A stretch of 64,000 nucleotides of DNA. It comes from Luteimonas colneyensis (GTDB lineage Bacteria; Pseudomonadota; Gammaproteobacteria; Xanthomonadales; Xanthomonadaceae). The position numbers and the translations under genes were made by a program. Position 1 is the stretch's first letter; each line of letters starts with the position of its first letter. The notes beneath the pieces are model-generated. The model saw only the letters and a program-made list of their open reading frames with translations. It ran no database searches and was not told the DNA's origin. Of the stretch, positions 19,626 to 29,911 are shown one piece after another. The stretch is from assembly GCF_014836665.1 (NCBI RefSeq), contig NZ_JACSQJ010000004.1, positions 1 through 64,000 on the forward strand. Direction: 5' to 3'.

Positions 19626-20159
19626 ATGGGCCTGGACCATGTGAAGACCGGCAAGAACCCGCCGGACGAGATCAACGTCATCATCGAGATCCCGAAGGAC
19701 GCCGAGCCCGTCAAGTACGAGGTCGACAAGGAGTCCGGCGCGATCTTCGTCGACCGCGTCCTGTCCACGCCCATGCGCTACCCCTGCAACTACGGCTACG
19801 TGCCCGAGACGGTCTGCGGCGACGGCGACCCGGCCGACGTGATGGTGATCCTGCCGCTGCCGCTGGTGCCGGGCTCGGTGATCCGCTGCCGTCCCGTGGG
19901 CGTGCTGAAGATGACCGACGAGGCCGGCAGCGACGAGAAGCTGCTCGCCGTGCCGGAGCCGAAGGTGTTCGCGGGCTATGCCCACATCATCGACATCGCG
20001 CAGGTGTCCGGTCACTGGCTGGAGCGCATCGGCCACTTCTTCGAGCACTACAAGGACCTCGAGAAGGGCAAGTGGGTGAAGCTCGACGGCTGGGGCGATG
20101 CCGCCGAGGCCAAGGCGCTGCTGGTCGAGGCGATCGAACGCTACAAGTCGGGCAACTGA
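19626..20159 (+). CDS. ppa: Family I inorganic pyrophosphatase
   Basis: The soluble cytoplasmic Mg2+-dependent PPase, 177 residues, normal for the family. Motifs: EVDKESGAIFVDR, MRYPCNYGYVPET, and DGDPADVMVI with the metal-binding aspartates, plus the late EHYKDLEKGKWVK segment. It hydrolyses PPi to drive biosynthesis. Together with hppA and pfp in the same 8 kb it sets how PPi is spent. The start at 19626 follows a TGGAG Shine-Dalgarno. It lies between the M91 peptidase gene (divergent) and a channel-like gene (convergent). Confidence 0.97.
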   Translation: MGLDHVKTGKNPPDEINVIIEIPKDAEPVKYEVDKESGAIFVDRVLSTPMRYPCNYGYVPETVCGDGDPADVMVILPLPLVPGSVIRCRPVGVLKMTDEAGSDEKLLAVPEPKVFAGYAHIIDIAQVSGHWLERIGHFFEHYKDLEKGKWVKLDGWGDAAEAKALLVEAIERYKSGN

Positions 20160-20200
20160 CCGCCGAAGGGCGCGCCGGCAGGCCCGCCGCGCCGTTTCCG

Positions 20201-20890
20201 TCAGCGCTGGCCGCCGCGCCGGCGCACGATGCTCAGCGCGATCAGCCGCGACACCACCGCGGCGATGTAGCCCACGCCCGCGAACTGCTCGAGCATCACC
20301 AGCACCCGCGCATACGCTGACAGCGGCATCACGTCGCCATTGCCGGTGCCCGAGAGCGTGGAGAAGCTGAGGAACAGCAGTTCCAGCCAGCGTCGCGGGC
20401 GCTCCGGCTCGACCATTCCAGTGAAGCTGCCGGGCGCAACCGCCTGGCAGACCAGGAAGGCGTAGGCGAAGCCCCAGGCCAGCAGGGTGAACGCGGCGGC
20501 CGCGGCGAACAGTTCGTCCACCGTGACCGTGTGGTCCTCGAGCATGTACACGATCAGCGCGCCGGCCGCGTAGAAGTACAGCAGCGATTCCAGCACCGCC
20601 GAAACCGCGGCCAGCGCGGGCAGTCCCAGCGCGATCGCCGCGACCGCAAGCAGCATCGCCGGCACCGCCAGCGCCCAGGCGAACCAGTTTGCGGCATGGC
20701 TGCGGAACACCACCCACACCGCAAGCGGCACCGCCACCAGGGTGAACGCGCTGAACAGCACCCGGGTGTCGCGGCCGTCCACCCAGGGATAGACCATCAG
20801 GCTGGCGAGCTGCGCGGCCAGCAGCAGCGCCGAGGGATGGCGGGCGGCGATCGCCGGCCAGCGCAGCGGATTGGGACGCGTCCGGATCAT
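20201..20890 (-). CDS. Two-helix-pore potassium channel family protein with atypical filter
   Basis: 229 residues with about six predicted membrane segments and one C-terminal pore loop of the ion-channel (Ion_trans_2) type. The pore reads FLSFSTLSGTGNGDVMP, placing the filter TGNGD at residues 182-186, where K+ channels normally have TGYGD or TGFGD. The Asn substitution at 184 could change selectivity or abolish conduction. The N-terminal half is a run of Ala/Leu-rich helices with few charges, so it is not a voltage sensor. The start at 20890 is the only ATG near the first helix. It converges with ppa and is divergent from the toxin gene. Confidence 0.7.
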   Translation of the reverse strand: MIRTRPNPLRWPAIAARHPSALLLAAQLASLMVYPWVDGRDTRVLFSAFTLVAVPLAVWVVFRSHAANWFAWALAVPAMLLAVAAIALGLPALAAVSAVLESLLYFYAAGALIVYMLEDHTVTVDELFAAAAAFTLLAWGFAYAFLVCQAVAPGSFTGMVEPERPRRWLELLFLSFSTLSGTGNGDVMPLSAYARVLVMLEQFAGVGYIAAVVSRLIALSIVRRRGGQR

Positions 20891-21025
20891 CGGCGAAGTG
20901 TGCCCTGCCGGCGCGGGCTCCGCGTGATCCCCGGGTCGACCCGGGGGTCGGGTCGGCACCAGCTGTCGGGGGCCCGTCACGACGCATAGCCTCTTGCGCT
21001 TCCCCGCACGCAAGGCACCCGCGCT

Positions 21026-21814
21026 ATGGATGTCGCACGAGCCCTCTCCCCCGCGACCGAGTGGTCGCTGTCGACGGTGCAGCAGCCGTCCGCCGCCCGC
21101 ATGGCCATGGCGGCCGCCGCCGATCCGGACGCCGACCTCGTCGCCCATCTCCAGGACCTGGCGGACAGCGGCGGCATCGAGGACTTCCTCGACCAGGTCG
21201 GCAGCGCGATCTCGCTGGCCGGCGGCGACCCGACCTTCGGCGAACACCTCGATCCGCTGCTCGGCCGCATCCGCGACGCGCTGGGCGAGGTCGATGTGCG
21301 CGACCTGTCGCGCGTGGAGCGTGACGCCGTGGATTCCACCCTGGACGCGCTGGACGCCCACCTCGGCAACGGTGGCGTCGACGGCCCGGACGCGCCGGAG
21401 GACCCCGACGGTCCCGACGCCCCGGTCCAGGTGCCCGGCGGCGGCCTCGAGGCCCACGAAGAGGTCGGCGGCCACCTGATCGAGCGCCACGTCGGCAAGA
21501 GCGAGGAGTGGCTGGTCGACCGCGTGCGCCGTGACAACATCAGCGCCGCCTCCAGCTTCCGCGACCTCGGCGAAGCCGAGCACTTCGTCGCCGCCACCCT
21601 CTCCGAGCATCAGGACCGCATCGATGCCTGGGTCGACGGCAAGGGCGGCAACCGCCTGGTGGTCGACGCGAGCTTCGATGCCAGCACCGGCATCTCGGTG
21701 AAGCGCGGCGAATCCAGCGCCGAGGACGTGTTCTCGGTGAAGCTGGTGCTGGAACGTTCGGACCGGCTCGACACCGGATACCGCATCGTCACCGGCTATC
21801 CTTCAGCCCCCTGA
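21026..21814 (+). CDS. RNase A-like polymorphic toxin (CdiA-CT type domain)
   Basis: 262 residues. The N-terminal ~110 residues form an acidic helical region of unknown family, followed by an Asp/Pro/Gly linker (DGPDAPEDPDGPDAPV, ~118-134). Residues ~138-262 match the bacterial RNase A-like toxin domain found at CdiA C-termini: GGGLEAHEEVGGHLIERHVGK (histidines at 150 and 155, Lys158), ISAASSFRDLGEAE, and the ending YRIVTGYP with Thr256 and Tyr258, the T-x-Y seen near the active site in characterised members. It should cleave RNA. No signal peptide, PAAR, LXG or hemagglutinin repeats are visible, so the delivery route is unknown. The immunity-type gene follows 21 bases later. Confidence 0.78.
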   Translation: MDVARALSPATEWSLSTVQQPSAARMAMAAAADPDADLVAHLQDLADSGGIEDFLDQVGSAISLAGGDPTFGEHLDPLLGRIRDALGEVDVRDLSRVERDAVDSTLDALDAHLGNGGVDGPDAPEDPDGPDAPVQVPGGGLEAHEEVGGHLIERHVGKSEEWLVDRVRRDNISAASSFRDLGEAEHFVAATLSEHQDRIDAWVDGKGGNRLVVDASFDASTGISVKRGESSAEDVFSVKLVLERSDRLDTGYRIVTGYPSAP

Positions 21815-21835
21815 TCCCGATCCCGAGGCCTCTGC

Positions 21836-22123
21836 ATGAGCGATACGCCCGCGCTTGAGAATTTCCTGTCCGCGTACTTCCACCAGGACTGGGGCATGGA
21901 GCACGACACCGCCACCGGCGTGGTCGAGGCCTACCTGGGCAGCGAGGCGGACGCGGAGATCGTCGCGGTGCGCGACGACCTTGCGCGCCTGGCGGGAGAA
22001 GGGCTGGACGAGGGCGCGCTGGGCGCGCGCATGCGGTCGCTGGGCAGCGAATACGACCCGACGCGCGACGGCGGCAGCTGGAGCGGCTGGCTGGCCACGC
22101 TGCAGGCCGCATTCGCCCGCTGA
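21836..22123 (+). CDS. CdiI-type immunity protein (CdiI_2-like)
   Basis: 95 residues, acidic and helical. The pattern ALENFLSAYFHQDWGMEH at the N-terminus and SEYDPTRDGGSWSGWLATL near the C-terminus is that of contact-dependent-inhibition immunity proteins of the CdiI_2 type. It would bind and neutralise the RNase A-like toxin encoded just upstream. The 21-base gap contains a GAGG Shine-Dalgarno before the ATG, so the pair is almost certainly one transcript in toxin-then-immunity order. Cognate specificity is inferred from adjacency. Without it the toxin gene should be harmful if expressed in the cytoplasm. Confidence 0.8.
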   Translation: MSDTPALENFLSAYFHQDWGMEHDTATGVVEAYLGSEADAEIVAVRDDLARLAGEGLDEGALGARMRSLGSEYDPTRDGGSWSGWLATLQAAFAR

Positions 22124-22174
22124 AACCACCGTCCCCGCAGCGGACGCCGCGCTGGCGCCCGCCGCGGCCCGCGC

Positions 22175-22759
22175 TCAGCGCGCGCCGGCGCGGTGCGGAT
22201 AGGCGGCGAAGATGTCGCGGATGGTGACGTCGATCGCGGCATCGCGCGCGGCGGCATCCTGGTTGCGCGTCACCCGGCCCACCGCGATGCCCTCCCACAC
22301 CAGAGCGTTGCGCTCCGCATCCACCAGGTCGATGTTCATCGTGCCTTCGGTGTAGCGGTGCACGGTGGTGCGGTCGTGCCAGTAGGGCACGGCCACGTAG
22401 CCGCGGTGGCGATAGCTGTAGTAGTAGGCGTAGTCCACGTCGGGAATGGTGCTGACGTCGGTGCGCCGCTGCATGTAGGCGTTGATGTTGAGCCACAGGT
22501 CGGGGTCTTCCTCGCTGTAGCGGTAGCCGCGCGCCTCCATCTCGGCGCGCGCGGCGGCCTTCATGCGCCCGCTCACCAGGCTGGCATAGCCCTCCCGCTC
22601 GATCGCCAGGGGCGAATAGAAGGCGAATGTGCGGTAGGCGGAGAAATCCGCCCGCGGATCGGAGTCCGAGCTGATGCGCGGGCCGGTGGCGCAGGCCGCC
22701 AGCAGCGCCAGGAGCAGCGCGGCCAGCAGCCAGCGGAGGGACGTGGGAATGCGTGCCAT
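22175..22759 (-). CDS. DUF4136 domain lipoprotein
   Basis: 194 residues. A signal peptide ends in the lipobox LAAC (Cys22). The mature domain has DUF4136 hallmarks: DPRADFSAYRTFAFYSP, MEARGYRYSEEDPDLWLNI, and a Tyr-rich central strand (YAYYYSYRHRG) followed by MNIDLVDAERNALVWEG. These are outer-membrane or periplasmic lipoproteins of unknown role. It lies downstream of thiC on the same strand but beyond a hairpin, so it is probably transcribed separately. It converges with the immunity gene. Confidence 0.88.
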   Translation of the reverse strand: MARIPTSLRWLLAALLLALLAACATGPRISSDSDPRADFSAYRTFAFYSPLAIEREGYASLVSGRMKAAARAEMEARGYRYSEEDPDLWLNINAYMQRRTDVSTIPDVDYAYYYSYRHRGYVAVPYWHDRTTVHRYTEGTMNIDLVDAERNALVWEGIAVGRVTRNQDAAARDAAIDVTIRDIFAAYPHRAGAR

Positions 22760-22808
22760 GGTGGATCCTCCCGTTCCTGGTATGCGGCGAAGCTAGCACG
22801 CCGGCAAC

Positions 22809-22835
22809 GGGCGCCGCGTGATCCGCGCGGCGCCC
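22809..22835 (-). terminator. Hairpin downstream of thiC
   Basis: A perfect 10-bp stem (gggcgccgcg, 22809-22818; cgcggcgccc, 22826-22835) with a 7-base loop, 33 bases past the thiC stop on the minus strand. It lacks a T-tract. It probably separates thiC from the DUF4136 lipoprotein gene. Confidence 0.45.
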
Positions 22836-22868
22836 GCGCGCGCCCCGCCCGCGCGCGTTTCCTTCCGT

Positions 22869-24953
<2,085 letters not shown>

Positions 24954-25010
24954 GCGCCATTGGACCACGACCGCCGGTGCCGGCGCCAATGCCGGGGCCC
25001 ACGGAGGGGA

Positions 25011-26066
25011 TCAGCGCAGGGCGGCATTGATCGCGGCCAGTGCGGAAGCGCCCGGGGAAAGCTCGGCGGCGCCCAGCGCGTTCAGCGGCGTGGCCACGGT
25101 GCCGAGGTGTCCGTGCAGGTCCCCGGCCGCCGGGTCGACGTGGAGCAGGCCGGTGACCACTTCGCCGCGTGCCTGGCGCTGCTGCAGCAGGTTCATGGCC
25201 GCGATGCGGTCGCGCGGGTCGTAGCCGTCGTCGAGCCGGTGCAGGCGCAGGACGCTGCCGTCGTGCTGGACCACGTCGAGCGTGTCGCCAGCCCCCTGTT
25301 CGATCTCGATGGCGTCGCGCGCCGGGACCACGTCCAGGCGGTTCACCGCCTCGTTGTGCTCGCGCACATGGTCGTAGCTGCGGGTGCTGCCGGCGTGGTT
25401 GTTGAACGCCACGCAGGGACTGATGACGTCGATGAAGGCCGCGCCACGATGCGTGAGCGCGCCCTTGATCAGCGGTACCAGCTGGCCCTTGTCGCCGGAG
25501 AAGCCGCGGCCGACATAGGTCGCGCCCAGCTGCAGCGCCATCATCACCAGGTCCAGCGGGCTGTCGCTGTTGGCGACCCCGCGCTTAGAGACCGAGCCCT
25601 GGTCGGCGGTGGCCGAGAACTGCCCCTTGGTCAGCCCGTACACGCCGTTGTTCTCGACGATGTAGGCCATGTCCACGCCGCGGCGGATCGCATGCACGAA
25701 CTGGCCGATGCCGATGGAGGCCGAGTCGCCGTCACCGGAGACGCCGAGGTAGAGCAGCGAGCGGTTGGCGAGGTTGGCGCCGGTGAGGACGCTGGGCATG
25801 CGCCCGTGCACGGTGTTGAAGCCGTGCGACTGGCCCAGGAAGTAGTCAGGGGTCTTGGAGCTGCAGCCGATGCCGGAGAGCTTGGCGAGCCGGTGCGGCT
25901 GGATGTCGAGCTCCCAGCAGGCCTGGATGACCGCCGCCGAGATGGAGTCGTGGCCGCAGCCCGCGCAGAGCGTGCTGATCTTGCCCTCGTAGTCGCGGCG
26001 GGTGAACCCGATCGCGTTGCGCGGCAGCGTCGGGTGGTGCAGGCGAGGCTTGGCGAGGTACGTCAT
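25011..26066 (-). CDS. korB: 2-oxoacid:ferredoxin oxidoreductase, beta subunit
   Basis: The TPP-binding subunit of a CoA-dependent 2-oxoacid (probably 2-oxoglutarate) oxidoreductase, 351 residues. Seen: the CAGCGHDS cysteine pair (Cys34, Cys37) near the N-terminus, GIGCSSKTPDYF, and the TPP motif GDGDSASIGIGQ followed by VENNGVYGLTKGQ. The reaction converts a 2-oxoacid and CoA to acyl-CoA, CO2 and reduced ferredoxin. It overlaps korA by four bases and is last in a three-gene operon. It is unusual but known in aerobic proteobacteria as an alternative to the 2-oxoglutarate dehydrogenase complex. Substrate identity is inferred. Confidence 0.9.
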   Translation of the reverse strand: MTYLAKPRLHHPTLPRNAIGFTRRDYEGKISTLCAGCGHDSISAAVIQACWELDIQPHRLAKLSGIGCSSKTPDYFLGQSHGFNTVHGRMPSVLTGANLANRSLLYLGVSGDGDSASIGIGQFVHAIRRGVDMAYIVENNGVYGLTKGQFSATADQGSVSKRGVANSDSPLDLVMMALQLGATYVGRGFSGDKGQLVPLIKGALTHRGAAFIDVISPCVAFNNHAGSTRSYDHVREHNEAVNRLDVVPARDAIEIEQGAGDTLDVVQHDGSVLRLHRLDDGYDPRDRIAAMNLLQQRQARGEVVTGLLHVDPAAGDLHGHLGTVATPLNALGAAELSPGASALAAINAALR

Positions 26067-27901
26067 GCGACCTTCTCCCGGCCGTCGACGGCCTGCATGT
26101 GCGCCTGGATCGCGCCGGCGATGAAGCGCGCGGTGACCGGCGTGCCGTCGTAGTGCAGCACCGCCACCAGCCTCGCCGGATCGGTGCCGAAGGCGTCGAT
26201 GAGCAGCAGGCGCAGCTGCGCATCGCGGTTCTGCTCGACCACGAACACCCGCTCATGGGCCTCGATGAAGTCACGCACGGAGTCCGGGAAGGGATAGGCG
26301 CGCACCCGCAGCGTGTCGATCGCGATGCCGGCCCCGCGCAGCTGGTCGACGGCCTCGGCCATCGCAGGGCTGGTCGATCCGTGGAAGATTGCGCCGCAGT
26401 GCGCCGGCGGCGTGGCCTGTTCGACGACAGGCTGCGGCACCAGGCTCTTGGCGGTGTCGAACTTCCGCAGCAGGCGCTGCATGTTGTAGACGTAGTCCGG
26501 CCCGCGCTCCGAGTACTGCGCCTGCGGGTCGCGGGAGGTGCCGCGGGTGAAGTACGCGCCCTTGTCCGGGTGGGTGCCCGGCCATGTCCGCCACGGGATG
26601 CCGTCACCGTCGACGTCCTTGTAGCGCGCGAACTCGCGACCCTCTTCGAGGTCCTCGGCGCCCATCACCTTGCCGCGGTCGTAGGCGCGCGCGTCGTCCC
26701 ACTCGAACGGCGCGCACAGGCGCTGGTTCATGCCGATGTCGAGGTCGGTGAGCACGAACACCGGCGTCTGCAGCCGCTCGGCGAGGTCCAGCGCCGCGGC
26801 CGAGAAGTCGAAGCACTCGCGCGGATCCTCCGGAAACAGCAGCACGTGCTTCGTGTCGCCGTGCGACGCATGCGCGCAGGCGAGGACGTCGGACTGCTGG
26901 GTGCGCGTCGGCATGCCGGTGGAGGGCCCGCCGCGCTGCACGTCGATGATGGTCACCGGGATCTCGGCGAAGTAGGCCAGGCCGATGAACTCGTTCATCA
27001 GCGACACGCCCGGCCCCGACGTGGTGGTGAACGCGCGCGCGCCGTTCCAGCCGGCGCCCACAACCATGCCGATCGACGCGATCTCGTCCTCGGCCTGGAT
27101 GATCGCGAACTTCGCCCGGCCGTCCCCGTCGACGCGGAACCTGCCGCAGTACGTCTGGAACGCCTCCGCCAGCGAGGACGACGGCGTGATCGGGTACCAG
27201 GCACAGACGGTGGCACCGCCGTACACGCAGCCCAGCGCCGCGGCATCGTTGCCCTCGGCGAAGATCCTGTCGCCCACGGCGTCGGCGCGCTGCACGCGCA
27301 GGCCGAGCGGATGCGGCAGGTGCCCCAGCACCCAGTCGCGGCCGATGCGCATGGCCTGGACGTTGGGCGGCACCAGCTTCGCTTTCGAGCGGTACTGCTC
27401 GCCGATCAGCGCCTCCACCACCTCCGGGTCGATGTCCAGCAGCGCCGACAGCGCGCCGACGTACATGATGTTCTTGAACAGCTGGCGCTGGCGCGGATCG
27501 CTCCACGCCGCGTTGCACAGCTCGGTCAGCGGCACGCCGATGGCGGTGACGTCGTCGCGCAGGCGCGACGGCGGCAGCGGCTTGCTGCCGTCGTACAGCA
27601 GGTAGCCGCCCGGCTCGATTTCGGCGACGTCGGCGTCCCAGGTCTGCGGGTTCATCGCCACCATCAGGTCGACGCCGCCGCGGCGACCGAGCCAGCCGGC
27701 CTCGCTGATCCGCACCTCGTACCAGGTCGGCAGGCCCTGGATGTTGGAGGGGAAGATGTTGCGCGGCGCCACCGGCACGCCCATGCGCAGGATCGCCTTC
27801 GCGAACAGCTCGTTGGCCGAGGCCGAACCCGAGCCGTTGACGTTGGCGAACTTGACGACGAAATCGTTGACCGCCCGCAGCGGGGAGTGCGCAGGGGTCA
27901 T
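26063..27901 (-). CDS. korA: 2-oxoacid:ferredoxin oxidoreductase, fused gamma-alpha subunit
   Basis: 612 residues. The N-terminal ~190 residues form the gamma domain (FANVNGSGSASANELFAKA, NIFPSNIQGLPTWYEVRIS). The rest is the alpha part with CAWYPITPSSSLAEAF, AEDEIASIGMVVGAGWNGAR, TTTSGPGVSLMNEFIGLAYF and QRGGPSTGMPTRTQQSD, which contact pyrophosphate and substrate. The gamma-alpha fusion is standard for KorA. The start at 27901 overlaps the upstream flavoprotein stop in ATGA, and the stop overlaps the korB start, so all three subunits are translationally coupled. YPITPSS is shared by oxoglutarate- and branched-chain-type enzymes; the exact substrate is not settled by sequence. Confidence 0.9.
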   Translation of the reverse strand: MTPAHSPLRAVNDFVVKFANVNGSGSASANELFAKAILRMGVPVAPRNIFPSNIQGLPTWYEVRISEAGWLGRRGGVDLMVAMNPQTWDADVAEIEPGGYLLYDGSKPLPPSRLRDDVTAIGVPLTELCNAAWSDPRQRQLFKNIMYVGALSALLDIDPEVVEALIGEQYRSKAKLVPPNVQAMRIGRDWVLGHLPHPLGLRVQRADAVGDRIFAEGNDAAALGCVYGGATVCAWYPITPSSSLAEAFQTYCGRFRVDGDGRAKFAIIQAEDEIASIGMVVGAGWNGARAFTTTSGPGVSLMNEFIGLAYFAEIPVTIIDVQRGGPSTGMPTRTQQSDVLACAHASHGDTKHVLLFPEDPRECFDFSAAALDLAERLQTPVFVLTDLDIGMNQRLCAPFEWDDARAYDRGKVMGAEDLEEGREFARYKDVDGDGIPWRTWPGTHPDKGAYFTRGTSRDPQAQYSERGPDYVYNMQRLLRKFDTAKSLVPQPVVEQATPPAHCGAIFHGSTSPAMAEAVDQLRGAGIAIDTLRVRAYPFPDSVRDFIEAHERVFVVEQNRDAQLRLLLIDAFGTDPARLVAVLHYDGTPVTARFIAGAIQAHMQAVDGREKVA

Positions 27902-29736
27902 GCGGCCTCCCGCCCGCACGACGGGCGGCGATCGCCACCGGCGCGGGTCTCGAGCAGCAGGAACTTCTGCATGTCCCAGGCGCCGGTGGGACAGCGCTCG
28001 GCGCACAGCCCGCAGTGCAGGCAGACGTCCTCGTCCTTGACCATCACCCGGCTGGTCTTCAGCGGCCCCGAGACGTACAGCGGCTGCCCGGTATTGAGCG
28101 CCGGCGCGGTCAGCCGCGTGCGCAGCTCCGCCTCCTCGCCGTTGGCGGTGAAGGTGATGCAGTCGGTCGGGCAGATGTCGACGCAGGCGTCGCACTCGAT
28201 GCACTTGTCGCGGGTGAACACGGTCTGCACGTCGCAGTTGAGGCAGCGCCGGGTTTCCTTCCACGCGGTGGCAGCGTCGAAGCCCAGCTCGACCTCGACG
28301 TGCATGCTGTCGAGCTTCTTCGCCGCCTCCGACCACGGCACCGCGAAGCGCTCGTCGTGCGAGACCGCGTTGTCGTAGCGCCATTCGTGGATGCCCATCT
28401 TCTGGGAATCGAGGGTGACGCCCGGCGCCGGGCGAGCGCGCGTGTCGCCGCCCTGCAGCAGACGGTCGATCGAGATCGCCGCGGCATGGCCGTGGGCGAC
28501 GGCCCAGATGATGTTCTTCGGCCCGAACGCGGCGTCGCCGCCGAACAGCACGTGCGGCAGCGTGGACTGGTGCGTGATCCGGTCGACGACCGGCATTCCC
28601 CACTGGTCGAAATCGATGCCGAGGTCACGCTCGATCCAGGGGAACGCGTTCTCCTGGCCGACCGCGATCAGCACCTCGTCGCAGGCGATGACGTCGTCCG
28701 GCTCCCCTGTGGGCACCAGCCGGCGGCGGCCATCGGCGTCGTACCCGGCGCGCACGCGCTCGAAGCGCATGCCGGTCAGCCGGCCGCTGGCGTGCTCGAA
28801 GGCCTTGGGCACGCGGTAGTCGAGGATCGGGATGCCCTCGTGCATCGCGTCCTCCTTCTCCCACGGACTCGCTTTCATCTCGTCGAAGCCCGAACGGACC
28901 ACGACCGTCACGTCCTCGCCGCCGAGCCGGCGCGCCGAGCGGCAGCAGTCCATGGCCGTATTGCCGCCGCCCAGCACCAGCACGCGGCGGCCGACGCGGG
29001 TGACGTGGCCGAAGTACACGTTCGCCAGCCAGTCGAGGCCGACGTGGATGCCGGCCGCGCACTCCGCGCGCCCGGGCAGGTCGAGATCGCGCCCCCGCGG
29101 CGCGCCGCTGCCGACAAAGACCGCGTCGTAGCCCTGTTCCAGCAGCGTGCGCATCGAGTCGATGCGGGTGCCGCCGATGAACTCGACCCCCATGTCGAGG
29201 ATGTAGCCGGTCTCCTCGTCGATCACCGACTCGGGCAGGCGGAAGCGCGGCACCTGGGTGCGCATGAAGCCGCCGGCCTTCGGATCGGCCTCGAACACGG
29301 TCACCGCGTAGCCCAGCGGCGCCAGGTCGCGGGCCACGGTCAGCGACGAGGGTCCGGCACCGACGCAGGCGATGCGGCGGCCGTTGCGCCGCGCCGCCGG
29401 CTTCGGCATGCGCGCACGCACGTCGCCCTTGTGGTCCGCGCAGACGCGCTTGAGCCGGCAGATCGCCACGGGCTCCGGCTTCTCGCGCATCGAGGCCGGG
29501 CCGTTGTTCTCCTCGACCCGGCCGCGGCGGCAGGCGGGCTCGCAGGGTCGGTCGCAGGTGCGGCCGAGGATGCCCGGGAAGACGTTGCTCGCCCAGTTGA
29601 CCATGTATGCGTCGGCATGGCGGCCGGCGGCGATGAGGCGGATGTACTCGGGCACCGGCGTGTGCGCCGGGCAGGCCCACTGGCAATCGACGACCCGGTG
29701 GAAGGTGTCGGGATTGCGGATATCGGTCGGCTCCAC
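27898..29736 (-). CDS. GltD-like FAD/NAD(P) oxidoreductase with C-terminal 2x[4Fe-4S] ferredoxin domain
   Basis: 612 residues. The N-terminal cysteine-rich domain (CQWACPAHTPVPEYI, then GILGRTCDRPCEPACRRG) resembles the Fe-S region of glutamate synthase small subunit. FAD- and NAD(P)-binding motifs follow: CVGAGPSSLTVARDLAPLGY and VLVLGGGNTAMDCCRSARRLG. The C-terminus (about 510-600) has two ferredoxin motifs, CIECDACVDICPTD and CLHCGLCAERCPTG. It probably shuttles electrons between KorAB and NAD(P), serving as built-in ferredoxin and reductase. I chose GTG 29736 (VEPTDIRNPD) because no ATG precedes the Cys-rich domain in frame except far upstream in unrelated sequence. Confidence 0.82.
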   Translation of the reverse strand: MEPTDIRNPDTFHRVVDCQWACPAHTPVPEYIRLIAAGRHADAYMVNWASNVFPGILGRTCDRPCEPACRRGRVEENNGPASMREKPEPVAICRLKRVCADHKGDVRARMPKPAARRNGRRIACVGAGPSSLTVARDLAPLGYAVTVFEADPKAGGFMRTQVPRFRLPESVIDEETGYILDMGVEFIGGTRIDSMRTLLEQGYDAVFVGSGAPRGRDLDLPGRAECAAGIHVGLDWLANVYFGHVTRVGRRVLVLGGGNTAMDCCRSARRLGGEDVTVVVRSGFDEMKASPWEKEDAMHEGIPILDYRVPKAFEHASGRLTGMRFERVRAGYDADGRRRLVPTGEPDDVIACDEVLIAVGQENAFPWIERDLGIDFDQWGMPVVDRITHQSTLPHVLFGGDAAFGPKNIIWAVAHGHAAAISIDRLLQGGDTRARPAPGVTLDSQKMGIHEWRYDNAVSHDERFAVPWSEAAKKLDSMHVEVELGFDAATAWKETRRCLNCDVQTVFTRDKCIECDACVDICPTDCITFTANGEEAELRTRLTAPALNTGQPLYVSGPLKTSRVMVKDEDVCLHCGLCAERCPTGAWDMQKFLLLETRAGGDRRPSCGREAA

Positions 29737-29911
29737 TGCGACCCCCGTGGCTGGCTGGCCGGACGCGCCGGTCGTCGCTCGCGGCCCCAGTCTAGGCCGC
29801 AGGCACGGGCGGGCGTTGCCGCGCCGCAGCACGCGCCGGCCGGGGCGTCCGCGTGCACCGCGGCGACCGCCGCGCTGTCGCGGCACCGGGCACGATGGGA
29901 CAATCCCGCGC

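Noticed and set aside
21026..22123. Complete CDI (cdiBAI) or type VI effector locus
   Set aside because: There is no cdiB, filament repeats, PAAR or VgrG nearby; only the toxin tip and immunity gene are supported.
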